A DNA stretch of 64,000 nucleotides from Hirudinaria manillensis (taxonomy: Eukaryota; Annelida; Clitellata; Hirudinida; Hirudinidae), in the NCBI GenBank assembly GCA_034509925.1, contig CM067536.1, positions 770,001 through 834,000 of the forward strand, read 5' to 3'. Position numbers and translations under genes: made by a program. Numbering within the stretch: position 1 is the stretch's first letter; every line of letters begins with the position of its first letter. Shown piece after piece: positions 1-11,045 of the stretch. A model generated the notes under the pieces. The model searched no databases. It worked only from the letters and a program-made list of their open reading frames with translations, and was not told the origin of the DNA.

Positions 1-120
1 AATTTTTATTTATGGCTCAACAAACAGTTGTCCTATTTGTGTTTTTTAAATATTTTTTTCTAGTTAATAAATCATTTCTTATAAATACGGTCGCTTGCAT
101 CGACTTAAAAAATCCAATGT

Positions 121-182
121 TTTGAGACGACCCCTTGTATATTTCGATATTCATACACCCAGCACTGTGCATAAGTATAAAA
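121..182 (+). promoter_or_regulatory. Promoter of gene 1: shared motif plus TATA box
   Basis: TTTGAGACGACCCCT lies at 121-135 and TATAAAA at 176-182. The same pair recurs in front of the other array genes at similar spacing. Because the TATA box ends only 2 bases before the ATG at 185, that ATG probably lies upstream of the transcription start. Confidence 0.7.
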
Positions 183-184
183 CG

Positions 185-2282
185 ATGGTTTCATTTGGAA
201 AATCACTTTTCTATGTCTCAATGACAATGTATTTCATATTAGCTAATTATTTTTTATTGGCGCAAGTTTGCTACTTTACTTTACCATTGCTATCGTCGAG
301 CATTCCACGTAAGTGAAATCATATAAGTTGGAATTTCAGAAAATAATTCAAATTTGTTTCTGCTAAAGTTAACCAATTAATAATTACTAACTTATAAATT
401 ATATTTTTTTGGTCAAATATAAAATTCGCAATAAATAAATAATGTATTACGTAATAATGTTTAATGTAATATACCTCTTTGAAGTGAAAACTGAGGAATA
501 CTGCCATTCTGATATATTTGCTCCGAGATGCGACCGAAACCAAATACTGGTTATTGAAAGCGCTATTTACGGTCGCAAGAAATTTGGAAGATGTCTTTTG
601 GATGAGGAAGATCCATCAGAGGGAAATCACGATGATCCGAGATTTATTGGGTGCTACAGTGATGTGAAAAGCCTAATACTGCCTAAATGCTTTGGGAAAC
701 GAGAGTGTGACTTGAGAATCGTTGAAATAAAAATCAGCACTTCTTGCTATAAATACCTAAAACTCTACCTCGAGGTCAGCTATTCATGCATAACAGGTTC
801 GTATTATTATATAATTATTATATAAGTATTAAAGCCAATAAATCCATTTAAATGGTGGTTTTTTTCTTAATAATTTCTTCAGAGTTCTTTACGAAAATTT
901 TTGAGACTCAACCAAAGTAAATGAGCTAACTAAAAATTATTTATATTTAATTTCATCAAATTTTCAGTAGCCCAACCAAACAACCATTGCACCATGAGTG
1001 CATCTCAGGAAAGGCAGTACTTGTTTGGCCCTCATAAATCTTCTTGTGGCTCACAAAGTCATCCTTGGCTAATTGAAACATAAGCGGGACAAAGACTTTC
1101 ACTGAGTGGAATAACTTTCATAAGCAACAGATCCTCATTATCAGAATCTTCTTCCTGCAAAATATACGGACAAGTTTTGGACAAAACCTCTGGAAATTCT
1201 AAAACACCGATTTGTTTGAGATTTGACCAGCAAGAAACACAGATTTATAACTCCAGGTCAAACCAAGTGGAAGTTTATTTCACTGAAGACACTTCCAAGG
1301 ATATAGGAAACTTTTTGATTTCTATTGAAGGTTCGAACGTAATGTTTCTAATGGATTGAATTTAAGAATTCTTCAGCTGTAAATGGTTTATTTTAAAATA
1401 CATAATAGGTTACATACAAAAACATGTAATTTAATTTTGACGATTAATATCGTCATATTTAACAGCCACAGGATGTTCTGATCTGATTCCTCCAGCTGAT
1501 GCCTGGTTGAAGAGAACTGAGAACGAGGCCACCATCGGATGTTATTCCACTCGACTCAGATGGCAACTTAAATGTCAAGGACAGCGTTGGGTCGGCGTCA
1601 TTGGAAACTGTAGCTATGGTGATTGAAACCCAAATTCGTTGAACGTGCAACTATTTTATGGATGTTAATATTAAATTCCGTCGTTTCATGACAGGACATT
1701 CAATGGAGCACGTTATGGAAGTTGAATATGGAGAAGTTAAACAAGCAGACCAAAAACGTATTGCAACTCGCATCATTTTCAACAAAAATAAATTTATTAT
1801 GATTCCAAAATTGAAATAATTTTTATCGATTGTAGTGGCAGCCATTTTCATGATTGTCGTTGTTGGATTTGTCCTCTGCCTCCTCATTGGGTGTGTAGGA
1901 GTCGTCTGTTTGAAGAGGTTAAAAGTTAATTTAGCTACTTTTGTATGCACTTTAATCTTTCATATTTAATAAATATAACAAACCTTATTATTTGATCCAA
2001 TATTTCACATATTAATTTATAATATTTTTTGATAAATAATTACATTTATCTAGATATTATGCTCTCAATAAGCTGAAAAGCCTGAAGCAGATGAATGGAT
2101 TCATGAATGCCAATCAGCATCTTTATAATGCCGAGTCAATGCTACCTACAAAATTTACTGTGGATTCGAATGAACTTGGAAACTCGAAAATCGATTTACC
2201 ACAGAATGGGACCCTGATAAATATTGATTCAACGCAGTATTTTGAACTTGATCAAAGTCTCGTAGCAAAAGAAGTCGTCTAA
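185..2282 (+). pseudogene. Array gene 1: SUEL/CUB-like/CCP-like receptor with an in-frame stop
   Basis: Exons: 185-308, 485-796, 968-1330, 1466-1618, 1695-1757, 1836-1917, 2054-2282 (442 codons if the stop is ignored). Signal exon, lectin-like domain (about residues 42-145, AIYGRK), CUB-like domain (146-266), CCP-like module (267-317, SDLIPPADAWLKR), stalk, TM (339-365), tail ending QYFELDQSLVAKEVV. In the CUB-like exon the position equivalent to Leu in IEALTGQ of its relatives is TAA (1081-1083), which would cut the protein before the TM segment. All other exons and splice sites are open, so this may be a young pseudogene, a null allele or a sequence error. ATG 221 or 227 is a likelier start than 185 because TATA is at 176. 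An AATAAA signal follows the stop near 2286. Confidence 0.75.
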
Positions 2283-2357
2283 AAATAAATAAAGAAATAA
2301 GTGAAAAAATCTTGAAATAACTGCCATGACATGTTCGAGTTCAAAACCTCACTGTTA

Positions 2358-2372
2358 CATAAATCGACCCTC
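2358..2372 (+). promoter_or_regulatory. Degenerate copy of the shared promoter motif before gene 2
   Basis: ATCGACCCTCA-type sequence matches only the core of the array motif (CGACCC) about 200 bp before the gene 2 ATG, and no clear TATA box follows. It is the poorest match in the window and may be chance or a decayed site, which would fit different regulation of the phosphatase gene. Confidence 0.3.
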
Positions 2373-2567
2373 AAAATCGAATTTCGTTGTACGAGAAAAA
2401 ATTTGTGATCCATTAAAGGGATTAGCCCCGATAGATTTCGTTTCATTACCATTGCATGCAGTAGCGCAACTAAACATAACCTGACATTCAACATACATAT
2501 TAGCAACACTTAAATATCCCGGCACTCGACAGCGAAAAGAACATTGTTTAACTTCTTATCTCTGAAT

Positions 2568-5500
2568 ATGTTTAGAACGATTTTCGTCGTGGTATTACTT
2601 TTGTTTGGAACGTCACCAACAACTTCATATTTCACAGGTTTGATATCATTCAAAATTGTACGGCACTTTTGAAAATTTATAAAACGTTTCAAATGATTAA
2701 CAAAACTTTAAAATCAATAAGGAGAATACTGTCTGTATGAAGTCTTCCAGCCGAGTTGCCCGACCTATGAAGCTGTTGTCATAACCCAAGCACGGTTTGG
2801 TCGAATGAAATTTGGCAAATGCATAGAAAAAAACCTGAGATTTGAGTTACTTTTAACGAATCCTCAATATCTCGGATGCTTCGTTGATGTTACGAAGGAT
2901 CTTAATGATCGATGCATTGCTAGAAAAAACTGCACGGTTAAAGTGATAGATTTAAGTGTGGAAAAAAAAGCTCCCTGTTCTGAACATCTTGTGATGTACC
3001 TTGAAGTGGAATACAAATGTTTACCAAGTAAATAATTGTTTATTCATTCAATTTGTAAGAAAGTTGCTGATCTGTGCGACATTAAATTACTGTTAGCAAT
3101 CGATGCTTAACCTGCATAAGCCTTAATTTTAATTAAGTTGTTCAAGAAAACCGACAATGTTTGGTATCACTCAGTACAAATAACGTTCAATATCTGATGG
3201 AGAGAAACGTGAAATCAGAAGAAAAATTCTGCGGTACTCAGAAGCAGCCCTGGAACGTGGAAGCATTGAAAGGTCAAACTATAAAGGTCACCAGACTCAG
3301 ACAGACTTTAGAGGAAAATATTTCAAAGTCCATTGAGAAATCGTCATGGAGCTGTACAGAGAGTTCTATAGAAGGCCACGTCTACGATTCAGAAGCAAAG
3401 ACTAAAATTGCTATTTGTAAAGAAAGGTTTCATTATAATTCAAATTCGAATCAATTGGATATCGTTTTAGCACCAAAATATGAAGAAACAATACTCATAA
3501 GACTGGAAGGTTTAAATATTTATTTTTCTTATAAATATTCAATTAATATTTCAAAAACGGTATTTAAAAAAGGCCTGATTTGGCAATTGCTTAGCCACAG
3601 GATGTTCTGATCTGATTCCTCCAGCTGATGCCTGGTTGAAGAGAACTGAGAACGAGGCCATTATCGGATGTTATTCCACTCTAATCAGTTGGCAACTCCA
3701 ATGCCAAGGACAACGCTGGGTCGGCGTCATTGGAAACTGTAGTCACTGTTAGCGTCATTCAGAACAAACGTTATCATTACTAATTACTGCTGTTTATATT
3801 TCAAAGTTTCAAGTAGTAGCCATCTATCCGTAACAACTCTCATGACTCCCGTGACAAACGCCCATAAAGGTAAATATATATAATATTTGTAGAATTACTA
3901 ATAATCTGATTTTAGAAACACGTCTAATTTAAAATCAATTTGCAATAAATGTTAGTCATTATGATTGACAAATTTTGAGGCGCTGCAGAAGAGCTTGAAT
4001 TTTCTAAAAGATCAATGAAGATCAACAAAGATAAATAAGTACATAAATAAATAAATAAAAATAAGTCAAGGATGAGCAATACAGTGCGTGTCATAAGGTT
4101 GGGACAGGGGCTAAAGTTTTACATTTTGTCTAGTTTTCTGAAAATCCGTAGCGTGTAATTGCCCAAAGTTTCAATTATTTCATGCCTCTATTCTCACTTA
4201 ATAAAATTTCAATATGTTTGTGAAGCATAATTTGAATATGAATGACACTACTTGGAAAAATCCCTTTGATGTTGTTTAGAGGCGTTTCAAAGATTAAGGA
4301 TGGTGTCTCTTCCTGTGCAGGAAATAGCATTTTATTACATGGACCACTACTAGTGGCTATTATAATAAGGTTATATATATGAAGGGTAATGTTAAATAAT
4401 TATTTGATTAAATAAAAAAATGCTAGTTAAGCTTATTATAATTGGATTCTTGTTGAAATGGAGAAAGGACAAATTAAGGTATTAAATGGGCTAAATAAAG
4501 TCATTTTCTGAAATTTCAAAAGTGTCTAAATGTTCCAGAAATGTTCTCAGATGATTTTTAAAGGATCCAGATAGTTATAGAACCACCTAAGTATAAGAAA
4601 GACCTCGAACACTGGATCATCGTCAAAAGAGACTTCTTGTTCGTGAAGCTTGCAAGGGAGAATTCTCTTCAACGGGGCTTGAAAAAAAGTTGAAATTGAA
4701 TTTAAACAAGTCTCCAATATGTAGATACCTTCGAAGAAGCCGATTTTTAAAGTATAGAAAGCGCCAGTAGAAGACATTCTTGACAAAACATCACAAAAGG
4801 ATTTGATTGAATTGGCTCGAAGAGATGATGAGTTTGAATGTGATTTGGAGCATTACAATTTTTCAGTTGAGAAACATTTTAAGTTTGACAGTCCATATGG
4901 GTCCAAATGTTATTGGCATAATGTCAGAAGTCCCTAAAATCACTCTTTGAAAAGAAATTTTGGAGGTCATTGTTGGGCTGCCATTTCTTCTCTTGATTCA
5001 TCAGATGTGGTGGTCTTAAAGGGGAAACAAAATTGCTCAGAATGTGTTTAAATTATAAAAAAAATACCTCCTATGCCTATACATTAGATTTAAAATGGAT
5101 AAGGTTATCTTTTAACAAAATAATGGTTCCATCCACATCTCAATACCAAAAAAGGTTATTTTCCAGAAGAAGAATCTATGTCTTAAAGTGGTCTGATTCG
5201 ACTTCCGGCCCAAATTCCTACTGAAAATGTGTTGGGATTCCTCAATAATCAAGTATATTCTAATGTTATGCAAAAACCTAGCACTTTGAATTGCAAAAAA
5301 TGTCTGAGCGAGGAGATGATAAAGTTGGACAATAAGAGGCTGAAACTCTTGTTGAAATCAATGAAAGATCGAGTTCAGGAAGTATTTCAAAAAAAAGAAT
5401 GACAAAACACATTGTCAGCTTTATTTATTTTAGATTTTAAACGTTTGTTTCAACCGCAAAAATAAAGATTTTTGCTTTCATATGAGGTTCACCGACTTTC

Positions 5501-8500
5501 ACTTTTTATCATATTTCCAGTTTTTTGCTTAAATTACAAAATATAGTTGCCCAAAATCACTGAAATTAATATCTCCCAGTAGCTAATGAACATCTATGTA
5601 TCATATAAATAAATGGTTTATATATGACTTTTATAAACAAAATTATGGCTAAAAAACGTGGGTGTCCCAACCTTATGACACGCACTGTATATAGGCCCTC
5701 AAGTTTTAATTGCACACAAGCAAAATGTGAAACCCATGTCAGTAGAATTTCTAGAAGGCAATAATAAGCTTGCATAAAAAACAATTGGTTCTATGAAATA
5801 TACCAACGCACTCAGCATAGTACAGGTGGAACCAGAAATATCGCCAAAGCCGAGGGAGATTTAGAGATAAATTACTCCGATAAATTTTAAAGTATTAACA
5901 TAAATACTGTGAGTTTTTACCAGATCATTATTATATTATATTATTATAGTGTTTAAAACAAAGTTTAATTTGTAGATCTTCCAATGGAATTCAATGTCCT
6001 CCTTGTTGTGGTTGCAGTAGGAATTATCATTGTATCCTGCTTAATTCTTGTGACATTTTATTGTTATCTGAAAAGGTGAGCTCTGACCGATGCCTTGCAT
6101 TTCAAGTTTCTCAATTGTAAAATGAATTTATTTCCAGGAAGAAAATCCGCATGAGAACCTCAAATACTCAAACAATGCGAGAAAGTCCAAGTTTGTCACC
6201 AAACATTAATTTAATCGATTAATTATGAACGATTAAATGTTTTAATGTTTGTTAATTCGAAAATTACTGAATCTGCAATTATTACATCCACAGGGTAGTT
6301 AATTAAGGTAATAAAAATAAAACTGTAACTTTCGCTTTGTGAAGTTCCACTATGATTATAATTATATAAATTTGAATTCTTAGCCATAGCTTATAAATTA
6401 TTAACTGATAATTATTGCTCAAACACTTACGACAGACATCTCGGCTCCGAAAACTTACACCAAGTTAATAAAGAGAGGCCTCGAAATGAAATACTTCCCA
6501 GCATACGTACTTGAAAAGGAGCACGTATTTCCAGAGAGATTTAAAGTAAATTATAATTTGATGCAATATTATCATACTGTAATAACCCGGGGTCCTCAAA
6601 CCAATTATGGAAGGTCAGGTTTATTGAAAGTGTTCAGATGGCTTGGAAGATGTACAATGCTTAATTGTCTAAGTCTTGGAATCTGTTGTATCTCACTCTC
6701 GCTGAACTTTTCGAGATAACTCTATTTGTCGAGATTCATAACAAAAGACCCTGAACATATAATTTTAATTATTCTTCAATTATCTGGATCCAGGGATCCA
6801 ACAATACAATTAGTTTTATTTCACATTGCTTTATGCAGTCCTTGCCAGAAATTGACGTTTCGAAAGAGCTGGCTCAAGTTGAATCGAAAGCAAACAGATA
6901 CAAAAATATAGTTCCTTGTAAGTTAATTTTTCTTTAAAACCATTCTAGTCTCAATATTAAAGAAAATTATGATGTTTACTTTCGTACCAAATTGGTGATC
7001 ATATTGTAATGACCCGGGGTCCTCAAACTAATTATGGTAGGTCAGGTTTATTATACACTTTAAGTGTTCAGATGGCTTGGAAGATATTCAAGGCCTAATT
7101 GTCTGGGTCTTGGAATCTGCCAATTCTCTCAATATTATCACTTAGCTATTTAACAATCAACAAATTTCGAAATAATTGTTCAGATGAGGATAACAGGGTT
7201 AAGCTGAAAATTCCTGAGAGTGAAGGCACAGATTACATAAATGCAAGTTATATAGAGGTATATTACCCATTCTAACTATCGATTTATTAAAATTTTCAGT
7301 ATGTTATTTTATTAAATGCCTATATTTGTAGCGTGTTATCGATATTTTCATTTCTGTTAATAGGTTGTTATTATGTTGTTTATTTTTTTATATTTACTTG
7401 TTATTATTTATATTTATTTGTATATTGCATATATTTATTAACTTTTTTATTTCTTTAACATCTGAAGAATGTTTTGGATACAACACTGATAGCCACACAA
7501 GGTCAGTTGATGATGTTTTACAAATATCGCTCAAATTAAGATTTGAACAATTGTTAGTAATGATTTTATAAAGTAATCCATATCTTAGAAGAACATATGG
7601 CTAACATTATTTAAAAAATTAATAAAACAATATATTTAAATGCTTTAAGTCCTTTACTATGGTTCGGATGAGATAAATGCACTTTGATAAATAAATGTTT
7701 TCATGTTGAAAACCAACCATTTTCTCGAAAGGTCCAACCAAAGAAAGCATCGAAAGTTTTTGGAAAATGATTTGGCAGGAAAATGTCGGAATAATTGTAC
7801 AGTTGTGTAACTTTGTCGAACTGACAAAAGTACGATATTATTTTATATTTTAAATGTTTATTGGAAATAATCCACGGTCGAAGTTTTTGGTATATAAAGA
7901 CCTTTCAATATTTTCAATGTTTCATGATTAATAACACCCAATATTTTTTTGTGTTGTGTTTATTAATTTAAATACGAAACTTATTTAAAATGATTTATAT
8001 CGATAATTAATTAGGTTAAATGTGAGGAATATTGGCCATCAGTTGGCAGCACTTGTTATGGGGACATTGAGATAACAAACCAGTATTGCTGTCAATGGCC
8101 TGAATATAAAGTTACCCAATTGATTCTGGAAAAGGTTATTCTAAAGCAAATGATTTGTTTTTCTCTCTAATCTCCTACCTGGTAATTATTAGTTATATTT
8201 ATATTAATTATTTTGAAAAGAAGGATGTTGGCAGCAGTCTATCAGTGATCCACTTCCACTACACAAATTGGCCAGACCATGGTACGCCTGAAAATACTCC
8301 ATATTTTCTGGAATTTAACAGACATTTCAGGAAAATTTACGAAATTTGCCGTTTACTGTGTTATGGAGTCGTCGTTCACAGCAGGTAATAAAGTAAAAAT
8401 AATAATAATATTTGTATTTTCAATTGCAAATAGACTTTCTTAATCTAAAGTATTACAAATATATGGTATGAACGATTTTACAATAATTTTTGACAACTCT

Positions 8501-10492
8501 CTGAAGAATACAATTATATACAATCAATATCAGATATAATTATGCCACTCATTGCGAACATAATCGTTCAAGAACTCGCGGGATTGACTCAAAACATAAA
8601 TGTCCCACAATTATTTTCTTTTGAAAAAGTGCGGGAATAGGAAGAACTGGTACCTTCATAGCCATTACGGATCTTATTACAAGAGGTTTGGCAGGAGAGC
8701 CAATTAGTGTCTCAAAATGCGTGGACGAACTTAGAAGAAGCAGAATGAAAATGGTTGAGAATGAGGTTAAAGTTTCGCATTTGGTGTCACGAAAATCCTC
8801 ATTGATTCATCATTGATTTATTTGATGCCTGGTGATTTCATATTATATTTTAGACATTTATCGTAAATGAATTGAATTCAAGGCACTGCTAATTTATCAA
8901 AGATTATTTCTTCGTCTGGTTATTTAAGCTGAAGTTAAATAAGAATTTGCGAATTGTGTGATTTTAGGACCAGTACCACTTCATATATGAATGTTTGGTA
9001 GACGAGACGATTTTGGGAGAGTTGAATTTCTGTTCTCAAGATTTTCTTTTCATTACGATGGAGGAGGAAATATTTAAGAAGAGATTGAGGAATCAATATG
9101 AAGTACATTAGAAAATATATTTCCAAATAATTTAAAAACAAATGCGCAATTTGAATATAAATTATATTATATATCTATGTTATTAATTTATTAAATCAGC
9201 GTCTATAACACTAACAATATAACACTATACAAAACATTTAAATATTAATTAATCCTTTATTTGATTGAAAATATTACAGCGCCTTCAGACACTTCTGAAT
9301 TCAGAATTTACCGGCGAGATGAATATCATTCAAGTATTTAAATTATTTTATAATATGAAATAAATGTTAAAATATAAAATGTATTTTAATTATTAAATTG
9401 GCTAATTAAATTATTTTTATTCCAGTTAGTGACCAGCTCATACAGGTTTCACATGATTCGAAGTGGAACCAGAGAGGAATTTTGGGCTGAATTACCGCAA
9501 GAATGTGATTTGGTTATTGTTTTGAACGAAAGACAGGTAATATTTATTAACTCATTAATTTGATTTATTAAAAGCGGTTTTTAACAAAATAATTCGTTAA
9601 AGAATCTCGTTCACAGGAATATTTTCAAGATTTCAAGCTTCCAGTAGAAACAGGAAAGAATGTGATAACGTTCTTGGATCAAACAGATTCAACTGATATA
9701 AAATTGATTAATCTTTTTATATCCGAAAAAGACAATTTAGACGCCGAGGAAAGACCCAAGATTAATTTATTTTACGTGAGAAATTAAAATTAAAATACTT
9801 GTGGTGGATATATTTAAGACATAACCATTATGATCGTGTTTAGGAAAACTCTGAAGATCATGTAAAGTCGGAAAATAAGCAAATCACTTTAGTTTTTGTC
9901 CAAACAAACGAAAATATGGATTTCATCTACGGTACCTTCATTAAGCTGTTCAGAATGTTGAAGCCAAATTCTTTGACTTCTTTGTTTTGCTCGTAAGTTT
10001 GAAATAATATGATTGGATAAAAACGAAATCTCGGCATTTGTAGCATAATTATATAATAAAACCATTTTTTTTGTATTTATACAGAGATGAGAATATGGCA
10101 GGAATTTTTATGACGTTCTGCAACATTTTAAGCCAACTGATGGTTCGAGATGAAGTAGCTATTTTTCAAAATATCCTGGAAATACAATGCAATGGCTATC
10201 GTTACGGTCTTAGTTTGGTGAGTGTTCTAATTAGGCAAGAACTCAAAGGAAGCTGGTTTCACTTTCAACCAATTTCTAAAACAAATGTACAAATGAAAAA
10301 ATGAAATAGACCGATAGCTTATTATATAATTAAATGTAATTTAATATTATCTGCTAACACCACTTTTAATTATCGTGTCTAAAAAAAATTATTTTGAAAT
10401 TGTTTATGAAATTTGATGTTCAGGAGGACTATGAAAAGTTACATCAATTGGTCTTTGAATATCTCCACGATGAAACAAATAAACGTTTTTGA
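2568..10492 (+). CDS. Array gene 2: receptor-type tyrosine phosphatase with SUEL/CUB-like/CCP-like ectodomain; D1 is a Cys-to-Ser pseudophosphatase
   Basis: Twenty-two exons, about 910 residues: 2568-2637, 2722-3027, 3147-3509, 3595-3747, 3807-3869, 5976-6075 (TM), 6138-6190, 6436-6545, 6839-6917, 7184-7257, 7468-7501, 7732-7829, 8015-8134, 8221-8384, 8630-8765, 8968-9102, 9280-9333, 9426-9536, 9617-9775, 9844-9992, 10085-10217, 10424-10492. All junction phases agree. Signal peptide, lectin-like domain (about 24-125, ARFGRM), CUB-like (126-246), CCP-like (247-297), TM (about 325-350), then D1 (about 385-704) and D2 (705-910). D1 keeps ANRYKNIVP, DYINASYIE, LIATQGPT, NWPDHGTP and GIGRTG, but the nucleophile is serine: HSSAGIGRTG, codon AGC at 8380-8382. 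D2 has a reduced domain whose P-loop (SDENMAGIF) lacks the arginine. Both domains should be inactive; binding of phosphotyrosine tails is inference. The exon 7 donor (6190 or 6184) is weak; without it the frame stops at 6220-6222, giving a short tail. Confidence 0.85.
4082..5687 (+). mobile_element. Tc1/mariner-type DNA transposon in intron 5 of gene 2
   Basis: A 1,606-bp element with perfect 25-bp terminal inverted repeats starting CAGTGCGTGTCATAAGGTTG, flanked by TA on both sides (4080-4081 and 5688-5689), the Tc1/mariner target site duplication. It lies between the ectodomain exons and the TM exon of gene 2, in the same orientation, and does not touch a splice site. It makes this intron about 2.1 kb, far longer than the matching intron in other array genes. 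Confidence 0.93.
4440..5405 (+). pseudogene. Decayed Tc1-like transposase
   Basis: Translated pieces in several frames match Tc1-family transposases: ERPRTLDHRQKRLLVRE near 4595-4650, FDSPYGSKCYWHNVRSP near 4884-4935, then KRNFGGHCWAAISS, a QNNGSIH segment in place of the family's QDNAP-H motif near 5115, and a DSTSGPNS-like stretch near 5200 equivalent to the family's SPDLNPIE motif. Stops and frameshifts separate the pieces, so the copy cannot make transposase. Confidence 0.8.
6571..6685 (+). repeat. Intronic direct repeat, copy 1
   Basis: About 115 bp, with landmarks ACCCGGGGTCCTCAAA, AATTATGG, GGTCAGGTTTATT, GTTCAGATGGCTTGGAAGAT and GTCTTGGAATCTG. It is repeated in the next intron of gene 2 (6999-7120), so two related copies bracket the small exon 6839-6917. 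It has no coding features; it may be a short dispersed repeat. Confidence 0.8.
6999..7120 (+). repeat. Intronic direct repeat, copy 2
   Basis: Second copy of the repeat at 6571-6685, same orientation, with a short insertion (TACACTTTAA-like) after GGTTTATT and scattered substitutions. It lies in the intron between exons 6839-6917 and 7184-7257. Confidence 0.8.
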
Positions 10493-10955
10493 CTATTTTT
10501 TACTATTAATTTGATTATGTTGAAGAATATGTAAGAATTCCATTTCATTCATTTTATGTTCATTCTTAGTTATAAGTTTATTTAGTACATTTGATATCTT
10601 TTGCATTAGGGTTATTAACTTTGCGTTGCTAATTTATGTTGCCATGGTATATTTATTTTTCATTACAAATTTTGTGATCAGTTTCTTAGTTGTTCCGATT
10701 TTTTATATTTTTTTTTAAAGTCAACTTTTCAGTCTTTTTAAAATTAAAAATGTTTTAAACCTGCCTAATAAACTGATGATAAAGTGTTTTGTTCAAAGAA
10801 ATTATTGACTCCAGAAGTTGTACTTAATTTATGTTGTTAATTAATAACTCGAGTTCTTAATTTCAATTGTAATGTAAAGGGGTTGTTACAATTTTATTAC
10901 GTAAAAGTAGTATGAAATCCAAAACGTTCAATTTTGTTGAACAAATTACTCGTCA
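10493..10955. other. Intergenic stretch after gene 2
   Basis: About 460 bp of AT-rich DNA between the gene 2 stop and the gene 3 promoter motif. It probably holds the gene 2 3' UTR. I see no further gene or repeat here. Confidence 0.6.
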
Positions 10956-11020
10956 TTTGAGTCGACCCCTCAAATATTTTACATCCCATATTTACATATT
11001 CCTACACTTCAACTATAAAT
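10956..11020 (+). promoter_or_regulatory. Promoter of gene 3
   Basis: TTTGAGTCGACCCCT at 10956-10970 and TATAAAT at 11014-11020. Confidence 0.75.
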
Positions 11021-11045
11021 GCCTTTAACACTGCTTTCCATTTAG

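Noticed and set aside
121-135. TTTGAGACGACCCCT as a transposon end or dispersed repeat
   Set aside because: It has no partner inverted repeat or target duplication, and it occurs once per gene at a steady place before TATA in one orientation.
3595-3747. CCP exon of gene 2 ending at TGTA|GT (3742) rather than T|GT (3748)
   Set aside because: The earlier GT would shorten the exon by six bases; the later site gives the 153-nt length shared by all A-type genes.
4547-4786. Minus-strand 79-codon frame inside the transposon
   Set aside because: It is the complement of the decayed transposase and resembles nothing.
6486-6719. A 77-codon open frame starting at 6486 as a separate small gene
   Set aside because: Its first part is the juxtamembrane exon of gene 2 (6436-6545); the rest is intron containing the repeat at 6571-6685.
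6436-10492. Phosphatase region as a decayed pseudogene
   Set aside because: At first no exon carried the TQGP segment, but a 34-nt exon (7468-7501) encodes it in the right phases, and all exons then join without stops. Only the catalytic cysteine is changed.
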